A stretch of 64,000 nt of DNA, from positions 3,348,001-3,412,000 of the forward strand of contig NC_015276.1 in NCBI RefSeq assembly GCF_000192865.1, written 5' to 3'. The notes below the pieces were generated by a model. The model had not been told where the DNA came from. It saw only the letters and a list, made by a program, of their open reading frames with translations, and ran no database searches. Source of the stretch: Marinomonas mediterranea MMB-1 (lineage in GTDB: Bacteria; Pseudomonadota; Gammaproteobacteria; Pseudomonadales; Marinomonadaceae). A program made the translations under genes and the position numbers. Positions 36,099 through 44,955 of the stretch are shown piece by piece (position 1 is the first letter of the stretch; every line of letters begins with the position of its first letter).

Positions 36099-37499
36099 TT
36101 ATGGCGTTTCAGTACTTGATTCTGAGCCACTCGACTCAGAACTGCCTGACTCAGTGCTACCCTGCTCATTACCTAACGAGTCGCGATTCGCTGAGCCAAA
36201 CATCGAGTCAGCCATCCTTTCGATCAATGAACGCTGAAACTCATAAAAATCGGGCAAATTATTGGCGCTCTTGCTGTCCTGATCACCACCCTCTTCCTTA
36301 TCCTTTTCGGCTTGACGCATTTCAAACATGCTTTCTAAGCTGTTTTGAATAATTTCTCGGTAGTTGTCAAACAACTCAGAGGATTTTTCAACTGCCGATA
36401 ATAAGGAATCTTTATATTCCGCTAACGGTTCTTTCAACGAAGCGGCCAAACCTTGGTCCGCCGTATTGGCATAAGCATTGGTCGCTTGAGCGGAGCGATA
36501 AGTCTGAGTCATTTTAAGGTTCATGGTGAAACCGGAAAGTTGTTCCGTATCAAACCCAACCTCAAGCGCTTTTTCGAACGCAGAGCTTAAATCACCATCG
36601 AAAAACTCATCAGCAATATCCCCTAATGAGTTTACAAGGTCGTTTATCGCTTCTTGCTCTTCTTCATTCAAATCGCCATCCACCGCGTATTCGAACTTAA
36701 AGCCACTCGTTGAACTTTCGTAACGCTGATAGCTCAAACCTTCTTCAGACACATCATAGCTCTCACCACGCGCAGCGGCTTGTAACGCATATAGATTTAG
36801 TTTAACCGTATCACCTTCGGCTGTTTTGATTTCAATTTCAGAAGATTGAGTACGAGAATAGCTTTCAGCAAAATTTCGGGAAATTCGGTTGATTTCTGAT
36901 TTTGGATCAATCGAATTGGAGGCTTGATCATTAACCTTGTTCGCAGGCAGTGTAGCGTCGTCCAAATCTTTAAAAGCACCAAAGTAAGACTCATGCAATG
37001 CCTGTAAACCTTCGTCTAACAGGCTATCAGTCTTATCTATATTTTCTTGAACCTCTTCATTTAACCACCCTAGATCCTCAAGTTTCCCCATTGCATCTTC
37101 CATGCCTTTTGCAATGGCTTCTTCCGCTTGTTCCAGCACGGACTTTAAGCGGTCATCATCAGCACCTTCGCTTTTCAGCTTATCCATGTAACCACCAACA
37201 AACCCTAGAATTCGGTTGGATACCGCTTCTGGTGAAAAATCCATTTGAGATTCAAAGGCGGGAGCAGAAAAGGATGACGATTTAGAGGTATAAGATACCG
37301 TTTCAGAAAATGACATCTGTACGCGCTGCTGTACGACTCCCAACGCACGAGTTGAACCCGATGCAGGGCTGTACTCATCTCCTGCAGCGAGTGCACTTTG
37401 GCTAGAAGACGACTGAGTCGACGAACTTTCAGTGTTTTGCTTATTTCCATTTAACAGTCTACCTGTTAAGTCATTTAACCCATTTATCGACGCCGCCAT
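36099..37499 (-). CDS. DUF5610-type protein with Ser-rich ends
   Basis: The product has 466 residues from MAASINGLND, preceded by GGGAGG. The N-terminal ~55 residues are Ser/Gln-rich, and the last ~30 are a Ser/Glu/Gly low-complexity tail. The middle contains an acidic helical region (EAVSNRILGFVGGYMDKLK, about 90-170) that fits DUF5610. A later part, about 235-350, has LNLYALQAAARGESYDVSEE. No signal peptide or membrane helix is seen. Domains of this sort occur in marine gammaproteobacteria with unknown function. It is monocistronic, between the pilin cluster and an alpha/beta hydrolase. Confidence 0.65.
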   Translation of the reverse strand: MAASINGLNDLTGRLLNGNKQNTESSSTQSSSSQSALAAGDEYSPASGSTRALGVVQQRVQMSFSETVSYTSKSSSFSAPAFESQMDFSPEAVSNRILGFVGGYMDKLKSEGADDDRLKSVLEQAEEAIAKGMEDAMGKLEDLGWLNEEVQENIDKTDSLLDEGLQALHESYFGAFKDLDDATLPANKVNDQASNSIDPKSEINRISRNFAESYSRTQSSEIEIKTAEGDTVKLNLYALQAAARGESYDVSEEGLSYQRYESSTSGFKFEYAVDGDLNEEEQEAINDLVNSLGDIADEFFDGDLSSAFEKALEVGFDTEQLSGFTMNLKMTQTYRSAQATNAYANTADQGLAASLKEPLAEYKDSLLSAVEKSSELFDNYREIIQNSLESMFEMRQAEKDKEEGGDQDSKSANNLPDFYEFQRSLIERMADSMFGSANRDSLGNEQGSTESGSSESSGSESSTETP

Positions 37500-37586
37500 G
37501 ATGCCTCCCAAAAATCATTCACTATGACTATCTTAACGCCCAACCGTAAAGAAACTTTAAAGAATATTTGATTATTTATTGATCTT

Positions 37587-38483
37587 TTATTCGCCGCTAT
37601 CCAACTCGCTTTCAAACCAATCAGTTAGTAGCATTGCTACTCGCTTAGGCTTTTGAAAAGGTAGACTGTGATCACAGCCACTCAAAACAGAATGACGCCA
37701 GTTAGGATACCTTGACGCAAGGGCATCATAGTGTGATCTAAGTGCTTCGTTACTTAACGCGCCAGATAAAAGCAGAGCAGAATCGACACATTCAATCAGT
37801 TCATTACGGGCATCTGGATTATTCACCATGTCTTGAACCCAGTTCGTAACAGCATCAAGTGCATACGCGAACCCATGCGGTCTATGTGCCAACCTAGATT
37901 GAGTCGTGGCCTCTGCTACAGGGTGTTTTCTACGGTTGGGCGCTACGCTATTCATAAAAAGAGCGACACCTTGTTCAACGTCGCCCGTTTTTCTGATGAC
38001 CGTTGACGCTTCTCGATAACGCTCACGGACAATAGCAAGTGTAGCAAGGTCTTCTCTATCTAGGGACGCTGGTTCAAGCAAAGCCATTTTAGAGGGTACT
38101 TTGCGCTGCTCTTTACGCAACTGATTCAATCGCAGGCCAACAAGCCCACCGAGTGAATACCCGACTAGATCAAATACATCCCATTCCAATGACATCAATA
38201 ATGCATTTATTTCCAACGCCAATGAGTCAATGGATACTGGCTTTTCTTTTTTTTCAAGGAAGTAACTTTCTCCCATACCGGTTAAGTCTGGTAATAAAAT
38301 CCATCGCCAGTAATTCAAGTGCTCTAAAATTGGCAAATAAGTAATGTCAGCCCCAACACCTGCTCCATGTAGCATTAAACACGACGCCTTGGTCTTACTA
38401 TCAGGGTTATAGACTAGCCGATAACGCAATGTCACATTTTCTAGATTAAGATAATTGATCTCTGACACTTTAAATTTCCTCAT
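37587..38483 (-). CDS. Alpha/beta hydrolase
   Basis: The product has 298 residues with the alpha/beta hydrolase fold. The oxyanion region is LMLHGAGVGAD, the nucleophile elbow is LVGYSLGGLVGL (Ser), and the catalytic His is in SGCDHSLPFQ near the C-terminus; the acid is probably Asp in the CVDSALLLSGALSN stretch or nearby. The lack of a signal peptide indicates a cytoplasmic esterase or C-C hydrolase-like enzyme. It is divergent from pabB with 52 bp between the starts. Substrate is unknown. Confidence 0.85.
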   Translation of the reverse strand: MRKFKVSEINYLNLENVTLRYRLVYNPDSKTKASCLMLHGAGVGADITYLPILEHLNYWRWILLPDLTGMGESYFLEKKEKPVSIDSLALEINALLMSLEWDVFDLVGYSLGGLVGLRLNQLRKEQRKVPSKMALLEPASLDREDLATLAIVRERYREASTVIRKTGDVEQGVALFMNSVAPNRRKHPVAEATTQSRLAHRPHGFAYALDAVTNWVQDMVNNPDARNELIECVDSALLLSGALSNEALRSHYDALASRYPNWRHSVLSGCDHSLPFQKPKRVAMLLTDWFESELDSGE

Positions 38484-38535
38484 AACCCCCCATTCAATAA
38501 AGGGAATTAAATTTGAATTTGTAAACGGTTGAATT

Positions 38536-39936
38536 ATGTCAGAAATAAAACTGATAAGCCTACCTTATCAGTCATCGCTGGTTGAGCTTTTTGCTCACTA
38601 TCGCGATCTACCAATGCCCATTTTGCTAGACAGCAATCATGAGTCGTTTAGCGATACTAGGTACGATATGATCGTCGCCGACCCAATCGCGATGATCACA
38701 GCTAAACAGGAAGAAACCAAGTTAATTTGGCGGGATTCACCGATTTACAATATAGGAAACCACCAAAACCCACTCGATATTTTAGATGAGATTATGGCGC
38801 ATAATGTCGAGGAAATTTGGGCAAAAAATGCGCCGAAAGACATCCCATTTACAGGCGGTTTAATGGGCTACTACGGGTATGAAACTGGGCAGTATGTTGA
38901 AACTCTGCCTAACAGTGGAATTGACGATATTCTCTTACCAGATCTATCCATCGGCCTGTATGGTTGGGCTTTGATTACCGATCATCAAAAGCTCGAAACC
39001 TATTTAATGATGACGCCTTGGTGCTTGGATGAACAAGAAGATCTGCTAGAGCGATTTAAACTAAGCGAAAATATTGAACCTTTGTCTTTTAAGCTGAGCG
39101 GCCACTTTACGTCTAACATGACGGAAGAAGAGTATTCGGAGAAGTTTCGTAAAGTTCAAGACTACATTCAGGCAGGTGATTGCTATCAGGTAAACCTAGC
39201 TCAGCGCTTTTCAGCTCGTTATAAAGGCGATACCTATCAAGCGTACAGGGCACTCAGAACGTCCGTACCAACGCCCTTTTCGGCGTATATCGAGCTAGGA
39301 ACCGGAGCCGCTATCTTATCGCACTCTCCTGAACGTTTTTTGAAGTGTGATAGAGGCCGAGTTGAGTCTAAACCGATTAAAGGCACACGCCCAAGAGGAG
39401 CAACACCGGAAGAAGATCGATCTCTGGCGGAAGAGTTGTTAAATGCAACCAAAGATCGCGCAGAAAATCTAATGATCGTCGATCTACTTCGTAACGACTT
39501 AGGGCGAAGCTGTGTTACAGGTTCAGTCAGTGTCCCCAAACTGTTTGCGTTAGAGAGCTACGCAAACGTGCACCACCTTGTATCAACAGTCGAAGGTAAA
39601 ATCGAAAAAACACAGGATCATATAAAAGTTTTTCACCAAAGCTTTCCTGGTGGATCGATTACCGGCGCGCCGAAAATAAGATCAATGGAAATCATTGATG
39701 AATTAGAGCCTCATGTCAGAAGCGCTTATTGCGGCTCAATTGGCTATTTCAGTAACAATGGTCAAATGGATTCAAATATTGCGATTAGGACGATGGTTGC
39801 CGATGGCCGTTTTATTCACTGCTGGGCAGGCGGCGGACTGGTTGCTGACTCTGTTTGTGAAGAAGAATATCAAGAAACCTTTACTAAAGTTGGAAAATTG
39901 ACTCATACTTTAGAACAAGGTTTCTTGGAGAAGTAG
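38536..39936 (+). CDS. pabB: Aminodeoxychorismate synthase component I
   Basis: The product has 466 residues of the chorismate-binding family. The motif PIKGTRPRG (Lys) distinguishes PabB from anthranilate synthase TrpE, which has Ala there. Further features are YQVNLAQRF, SPERFL, DLLRNDLGR and GSITGAPK. With PabA it converts chorismate and glutamine to aminodeoxychorismate for folate. No pabA or pabC gene is next to it. It is followed after 3 bp by the NUDIX gene, with which it is probably co-transcribed, as is frequent in gammaproteobacteria. Confidence 0.93.
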   Translation: MSEIKLISLPYQSSLVELFAHYRDLPMPILLDSNHESFSDTRYDMIVADPIAMITAKQEETKLIWRDSPIYNIGNHQNPLDILDEIMAHNVEEIWAKNAPKDIPFTGGLMGYYGYETGQYVETLPNSGIDDILLPDLSIGLYGWALITDHQKLETYLMMTPWCLDEQEDLLERFKLSENIEPLSFKLSGHFTSNMTEEEYSEKFRKVQDYIQAGDCYQVNLAQRFSARYKGDTYQAYRALRTSVPTPFSAYIELGTGAAILSHSPERFLKCDRGRVESKPIKGTRPRGATPEEDRSLAEELLNATKDRAENLMIVDLLRNDLGRSCVTGSVSVPKLFALESYANVHHLVSTVEGKIEKTQDHIKVFHQSFPGGSITGAPKIRSMEIIDELEPHVRSAYCGSIGYFSNNGQMDSNIAIRTMVADGRFIHCWAGGGLVADSVCEEEYQETFTKVGKLTHTLEQGFLEK

Positions 39937-39939
39937 AAA

Positions 39940-40620
39940 GTGACTGATGTAGAGCATTTTTTAGAATCCCCTCCTCTTGATGTCGATATCGAGGACATTC
40001 GTACGGCGCTCAACGTAGGTAATACTCACTTTAAAATTCAAAAAGACGAAGAGCGCATTGAAATGCTCGCGCACTATTCGGACAAATATGGAATCAGTTC
40101 AGAAAAAGTGGCTTTGCGTGCGGCAGCCGTTTTGATTCCTATTCGTCAAGATGAAGCAAGCAACAACTTAGAAGTATTGTTGACTCAACGAGCACTCCAC
40201 ATGCGCAACCATCCAGGTCAAATTGCTTTTCCTGGTGGGAAGCATGACCCTGAAGATTCAAGCATTCAATATACGGCGCTTAGAGAAACGCTTGAAGAAG
40301 TCGGTTTAGCACCTGATTGTTTCGACCTACTTGGCGAACTTGGAGAGTATTGCTCCATATCTGGCTTTTGCATCAAACCCATTGTTGCCGAAATGACTCG
40401 CCAAAGTGAGCTCAGCTTAAGCAAAGATGAAGTTGAGAGCGTTCATTGGGTCCCATTGTCGTACCTTTTGGACCCAAGAAACTACCGCTACAAAGAAAAG
40501 AAAATAGGCAGTGTTACGCGAGGATATTTCGAAGTCGAATATAAAAAGATCCGAATATGGGGTGTGACAGCAGGCATATTGCACGGACTCTATCACACAC
40601 TAAACCACGCTAGAAAATAA
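39940..40620 (+). CDS. CoA pyrophosphatase (NUDIX hydrolase, NudL-like)
   Basis: The product has 226 residues with a GTG start three bases after the pabB stop; GGAGAAG lies upstream. The CoA-pyrophosphatase signature LLTQRALHMRNHPGQIAFPG is followed by the NUDIX box region GGKHDPED...ALRETLEEVGL, with the Glu residues that bind metal. Enzymes of this group cleave CoA or its derivatives to 3',5'-ADP and phosphopantetheine. It is the usual partner of pabB in this gene order. Confidence 0.9.
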   Translation: MTDVEHFLESPPLDVDIEDIRTALNVGNTHFKIQKDEERIEMLAHYSDKYGISSEKVALRAAAVLIPIRQDEASNNLEVLLTQRALHMRNHPGQIAFPGGKHDPEDSSIQYTALRETLEEVGLAPDCFDLLGELGEYCSISGFCIKPIVAEMTRQSELSLSKDEVESVHWVPLSYLLDPRNYRYKEKKIGSVTRGYFEVEYKKIRIWGVTAGILHGLYHTLNHARK

Positions 40621-40671
40621 TCGCCTTACCTTACTAATAAGCCTATCTAAGCGTCCTCGCTAGTCGGTCTA

Positions 40672-40971
40672 CTAAGCCGATTTTTTCTCAACTTGCAGTT
40701 CATCCAAACAAGCCTGCCGACTCCAAATAGTTAAGAAACGTTCATAACATTTCTCCAACTCTCGTACGTGATCAAATAATAACTTTCCAGCAGGTGTTAA
40801 CTCTGTACTCCTTCCATGGCGAATTAACAATGAGCTCCCCAAACCTTTTTCAAGCTTTTGAATGTGTTGACTGACCGCTGGTTGCGTCAAACCCAATAAC
40901 TTTGCAGTTTGAGTAAAGCTGCCCGTTTCGACAAGCACCTTAAATGTCGATAGATGTTGTGTATTAAGCAT
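40672..40971 (-). CDS. LysR-type DNA-binding domain without a ligand domain
   Basis: The product has 99 residues. It is a complete LysR winged helix-turn-helix (HLSTFKVLVETGSFTQTAKL, LTQPAVSQHIQKLEKGLG, then TPAGKLL) plus part of the linker helix, ending in a charged tail. Nothing in the ~50 bp beyond its stop continues the family, and the NUDIX gene lies there, so this is not a simple frameshift of a full gene. It may be a truncated remnant or a true small regulator acting as a dimer. It is divergent from the dGTPase gene across 125 bp. Confidence 0.75.
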   Translation of the reverse strand: MLNTQHLSTFKVLVETGSFTQTAKLLGLTQPAVSQHIQKLEKGLGSSLLIRHGRSTELTPAGKLLFDHVRELEKCYERFLTIWSRQACLDELQVEKKSA

Positions 40972-41096
40972 AATGTTTCCTTATGATTAGAATGTCATTA
41001 TGCCCCCACGCCACTATTGGGACATTGACCTACATCGTGTTTTAATGACTTATTTATAAATGCAGTATGGCGTTTGGATTGGACGAGGAAGAGTAA

Positions 41097-42446
41097 ATGC
41101 AACATAGTAAGCAAGACGATTTTTCGATATGGGCGGAGCGCCAATCAGGCCCGAAAGTTAATCGGGACAATGATTACAGAACAGTGTATCAACGTGACAG
41201 AGCGAGAATTATTCACAGCGCGGCATTTAGAAGGCTTCAATCCAAAACTCAAATACTCGCCATCCGTCAAAATGATTACAGCCGCACTAGGCTGACACAC
41301 TCATTAGAAGTGTCTCAGATTGGCGGCGGCATCGCCTTTCACCTTAGACATCGGTACAGCGACAATACGAGCTTTCTGCCCTGGCTTGCTGATGACGCAT
41401 TGATTGAAACGATCTGCCTTAGCCATGACATTGGGCATCCGCCTTTTGGTCATGGAGGCGAAGTCGCCTTAAATTATATGATGACCGAGCATGGTGGCTT
41501 TGAGGGCAACGCCCAGTCTCTCAGAATCTTAGCGAAGCGAGGCTCGTATTCCGAAGAGTTTGGAATGGATGTCTCACGAAGAAGCATGTTGGGCGTATTG
41601 AAATACCCTGTACTGCATGACCAGGTCGTTGGTACCTATCCAGACAAACCCAATAATTTAAGACAATTTCAGGCAAAGCAATGGTCTCCACCAAAATGCA
41701 TCTATACCGAAGAAGCAGACTTATTGGACTGGATATTGTCACCGTTTAGCACGACTGACAAAGAAAGGTTAACTAGAACAACCTCTACAACAGGTAAAAA
41801 TCACGCATCCTCTTTATATAGTAACTTCGATACCTCAATTATGGACCTAGCTGATGACATCGCATACGGTGTTCATGATCTAGAGGACGCCATTGTTTTA
41901 GGTATGGTCACACGGGACATGTGGTGCGAGCATCTTGAGCCAAAGCTTGCCAAACTAGACACGCCCTACCTCAATACCCATCTTAAGACCGTTCGTGAAC
42001 AATTATTTAGCGGTAAAAGTCATCTCAGGAAAGAAGCAATTGGCAACCTCGTTAGCTGGTTTATCACCTCTTGCGAAATCACAGAGAACACGCACTTTGA
42101 GCACCCTCTCCTACGATACAACGCAGCACTACCAAAGGCTGAAAAAGAAGCCTTAGCCACATTAAAAAACTTTGAGATGCAACACATTATTAAACGACCA
42201 GAAGTACAGATGCTCGTATACAAAGGCCAGCAAATGTTACTTGAAATCTTTGAGACTTTGAACGCTGACCCAAATCGACTGCTGCCAAGAGAAATTGCAG
42301 CCGAATGGCGAGCCGCAGAAGAGGCCGGACACAATAGTCAACGCATCATATGTGACTATATGTCCTCTATGACCGATGACTATGCCAGCCGAATGTACAA
42401 CACGTTCTTTGTTCCAAGTGTCGGCTCCGTCTTTGAACCGATCTAA
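41097..42446 (+). CDS. dGTP triphosphohydrolase, type 2 (anti-phage dGTPase-like)
   Basis: The product has 449 residues. HD-domain metal ligands are visible in RLTHSLEVSQIG, ICLSHDIGHPPFGHGGE and IMDLADDIAYGVHDLED. The N-terminal RTVYQRDRARIIHSAAFRRL is characteristic of dGTPases, and the length suits the type 2 subgroup. These enzymes remove triphosphate from dGTP and related dNTPs; some homologues in Vibrio and E. coli restrict phage by depleting nucleotides. GAGGAAG precedes the ATG. Its end overlaps the convergent GNAT gene by 4 bp. No other defence gene is next to it. Confidence 0.9.
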   Translation: MQHSKQDDFSIWAERQSGPKVNRDNDYRTVYQRDRARIIHSAAFRRLQSKTQILAIRQNDYSRTRLTHSLEVSQIGGGIAFHLRHRYSDNTSFLPWLADDALIETICLSHDIGHPPFGHGGEVALNYMMTEHGGFEGNAQSLRILAKRGSYSEEFGMDVSRRSMLGVLKYPVLHDQVVGTYPDKPNNLRQFQAKQWSPPKCIYTEEADLLDWILSPFSTTDKERLTRTTSTTGKNHASSLYSNFDTSIMDLADDIAYGVHDLEDAIVLGMVTRDMWCEHLEPKLAKLDTPYLNTHLKTVREQLFSGKSHLRKEAIGNLVSWFITSCEITENTHFEHPLLRYNAALPKAEKEALATLKNFEMQHIIKRPEVQMLVYKGQQMLLEIFETLNADPNRLLPREIAAEWRAAEEAGHNSQRIICDYMSSMTDDYASRMYNTFFVPSVGSVFEPI

Positions 42447-42937
42447 CCCGTAATTTCCAGCCCCATTACAATAATATCTTCTGTGTGATGGGGCATTTTT
42501 ACGACGCGTGGAAGTGCGCCATATCGTTGAAAATTCAAACTTTCAAAAAATCGAATACTGGATTCGTTCCCGGAAAAAACATTCACAACAAGGTTAGTTA
42601 AGTTTATACAAAGTGCGTTTGCCATCACTTCCGCCATTAACTGGCGCCCTATTCCCTTTCGCCGCCAACTTTTGGCGATATAGAGACTCAATTCGGCCAT
42701 ATGATCTAACACCTTCAAACCATAATAGGACTCTAACGAACACCATCCTATAAGCTCCCCATCGATAGTCGCAACCCACATCGGTCGATGCGAATTGGCC
42801 TGCTCTATCCAATGGACAGCCGACAAAAGGTTAATATCATCAAACGGTATATGTTGTTGATAGATCTCTAAAATAGCCGGCGCGTCATCTAAGACAGCAT
42901 AACGCACCTTGATAGCGGAGGGAGTCAAACCTGACAC
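42443..42937 (-). CDS. GNAT family N-acetyltransferase
   Basis: The product has 164 residues. The acetyl-CoA-binding motif is RRKGIGRQLM in the segment LSLYIAKSWRRKGIGRQLMA, and the C-terminal VFSGNESSIRFFESLNF is typical of phosphinothricin-type GNATs. The substrate is not predictable. It converges on the dGTPase gene, with a 4-bp overlap, and follows the DUF2333 gene by 3 bp on the same strand, so it may be co-transcribed with that gene. Confidence 0.85.
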   Translation of the reverse strand: MSGLTPSAIKVRYAVLDDAPAILEIYQQHIPFDDINLLSAVHWIEQANSHRPMWVATIDGELIGWCSLESYYGLKVLDHMAELSLYIAKSWRRKGIGRQLMAEVMANALCINLTNLVVNVFSGNESSIRFFESLNFQRYGALPRVVKMPHHTEDIIVMGLEITG

Positions 42938-42940
42938 AAG

Positions 42941-43990
42941 TTAACCTTGTTCTAGTAACCTACGTAGGTCAATAATCGCTGCATTTGCTCGTGATATATA
43001 AGATGCCATAACCAAAGAGTGATTCGCTAACATGCCAAAACCACTTCCGTTTAGGATCATTGGAGACCATACCGTTGCCTGTGTCGATTCTAGTTCCCTA
43101 ATAATCTGACGTAAGCTCACCAGCGCATTTTTATCTTGCAACGTAAAGACAAAGTCCACTTCGATTGCTTTCAAAATATGAATCAATGCCCAACTTGCGC
43201 CACGAGCTTCGTAGAATACATCATCAATTTTGGTCCACGGTGTACGAACATAGGTATGAGATCCCGTTGCGGTAGACTGACGTGCGGTCGGATCTCCCGC
43301 AAGATCCGTATTTTCACGCACCTTAGTCACACTTGCAGACAGACGCTGAGAGAGTGAACCTAATCGCGTCGATACGTCTGATAGCCAATCACGTAGGTTA
43401 TCGGCGCGCGCGTAAAATTGCGCATTTGACTCAGACTTGTTCGCTAAACGATCCAAATACTCGAGTAATTCATCATTACCTTTTTGGTATTCACTCTCAC
43501 TTGAAGGCAACGCCCAACTCTTATTGTCAAAGTTGAACTGAGGCTCAGCCACTTTTAAATTCACATCTTCGGTCGATTGAGATTGCGATCGACTAAATTC
43601 CTTTCTCAATGCGCGCGCAAGATCACGCGCCTGAACCAATACACCAAATTCCCAAGCAGGCATATTATCCATAAAGACACCTGGAGGCATGATGTCATTT
43701 GTAATGAAACCGCCCGGCTTCTCAAGCAACGTATCAACCATCTCATAGAGTGTATTTGTCGTGGTATAACCCACCGCTAGTTTCTTGCTATTGTTTAAAT
43801 AACCCCGCTCTTCTGCGCGTGCTTTCGCGGCTGCAACGACGTCAAATTCACTCGGCGCTTGGCTCCAATAGAATCCAAGCCCCCCAATGAGTAATACAAT
43901 AACTAACAGACCCGCGACTGCGCCTTTGCCTATACCTGACAAATTATCGGTATGCTTCCAAAACGCAATGCGATCAATAAAATTCGCCAT
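42941..43990 (-). CDS. DUF2333 membrane protein
   Basis: The product has 349 residues with one N-terminal membrane helix (GAVAGLLVIVLLIGGLGFYW, about 24-45) and a large domain outside the membrane. Family features include GYTTTNTLYEMVDTLLEKPG and MPPGVFMDNMPAWEFGVLVQ. DUF2333 occurs in gammaproteobacteria and has no assigned function. It lies 11 bp after the lipoprotein gene and 3 bp before the GNAT gene, consistent with an envelope-related operon. Confidence 0.85.
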   Translation of the reverse strand: MANFIDRIAFWKHTDNLSGIGKGAVAGLLVIVLLIGGLGFYWSQAPSEFDVVAAAKARAEERGYLNNSKKLAVGYTTTNTLYEMVDTLLEKPGGFITNDIMPPGVFMDNMPAWEFGVLVQARDLARALRKEFSRSQSQSTEDVNLKVAEPQFNFDNKSWALPSSESEYQKGNDELLEYLDRLANKSESNAQFYARADNLRDWLSDVSTRLGSLSQRLSASVTKVRENTDLAGDPTARQSTATGSHTYVRTPWTKIDDVFYEARGASWALIHILKAIEVDFVFTLQDKNALVSLRQIIRELESTQATVWSPMILNGSGFGMLANHSLVMASYISRANAAIIDLRRLLEQG

Positions 43991-44001
43991 GCAATTGCTT
44001 C

Positions 44002-44868
44002 CTAATGTGGTTTAAGTTCTATTGAATAATCAGTTCGATGATGAATCATCGCCCTTACTCTAAATTCTGGCGTACGACTGTTAACAATTTGATAAATCGT
44101 TCGCGCCTCTTTATCGTTTGCCCAATTAATAACCAGGCGCTCTTGCTTCGCTGCTACTCTATCTATAATAGGTTGCATTTTTGCAAGAATCTCCTCTTCA
44201 CTCAATCTAAATAGATTGGGAGGTAAATAGTAGCGGTTCGACACAATAGGGTTATTTCCATTTACCATGCTCGCTCTCTTACGTTTTAACTCACGCTCTT
44301 CACTGGATATTTGAGTTTCAGTCTCAGATATCAATGGATCTTGCGTGTTGACCGATTTTGCATTTTCCAAATAACGATAAGCGGTACGATATTGATGATT
44401 GGACGCCGCTGATTGCGCCCAATCTACATACGTTTCAACTATCTTAGCCAGCCCCTGTGTTGCATAGTAATTACTAGGTTCTCTTCCAAGCGCTGCCTGA
44501 TAATAAAGGTTGGCGTTATCGTGTTCTGGCGTTAATAGTCGCTTTTTATCGTAGGCAACACCCGCTAAATACAGCAAGCGGTTCACTATTTCATCTTTGC
44601 TTTTTACGATTTCTCTCGACTGAGCACGTGAGTCTACATCAGCTTGAACGGCGTCACCTTCGACCGCATCAGTGGCAGTCGACTTTTCTTTATTAGAAAC
44701 ATCTTGATTGATCGTATCATTTTGCATTTTTTCAACAGAGATTCCGCCATTATTTCCAGAGCCTGACTCAGAAAGTACGGCAGGTTGATTCTCTTTTTGC
44801 GTCGGCGTCCCAGCACAGCCTGATAGCAATAAAGCGGTAACTAGGAAATAAAAGTACTTTTTTATCAA
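44002..44868 (-). CDS. Lipoprotein with TPR-like region
   Basis: I place the start at a TTG (44866-44868) that directly precedes a clear lipoprotein signal: IKKYFYFLVTALLLSG then Cys (lipobox LLSG|C), with GAGAG upstream. The ATG start at 44964 is less likely because it would overlap the divergent dsbD start and put 32 odd residues before the signal. The mature part has an acidic Ser/Asn-rich linker, then a helical part with tetratricopeptide-like pairs (YYQAALGREPSNYYATQGLA) at about residues 150-230. It is first in the set with DUF2333. Function is unknown. Confidence 0.7.
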   Translation of the reverse strand: MIKKYFYFLVTALLLSGCAGTPTQKENQPAVLSESGSGNNGGISVEKMQNDTINQDVSNKEKSTATDAVEGDAVQADVDSRAQSREIVKSKDEIVNRLLYLAGVAYDKKRLLTPEHDNANLYYQAALGREPSNYYATQGLAKIVETYVDWAQSAASNHQYRTAYRYLENAKSVNTQDPLISETETQISSEERELKRKRASMVNGNNPIVSNRYYLPPNLFRLSEEEILAKMQPIIDRVAAKQERLVINWANDKEARTIYQIVNSRTPEFRVRAMIHHRTDYSIELKPH

Positions 44869-44955
44869 TTTAGGTCTCTCGTATGGCAACTTTTTATCGC
44901 ACTGGTAGTCTATAGTGCTGACATTAATATGAAAACTCCCACGACAATTTTTTAA

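Noticed and set aside
38536..39936. Anthranilate synthase component I (TrpE)
   Set aside because: The motif is PIKGT with Lys, which marks aminodeoxychorismate synthase, and the NUDIX partner supports pabB.
40672..40971. Frameshifted full-length LysR gene
   Set aside because: The ~50 bp beyond the stop do not encode any LysR continuation before the NUDIX gene, so the missing domain is not present in another frame.
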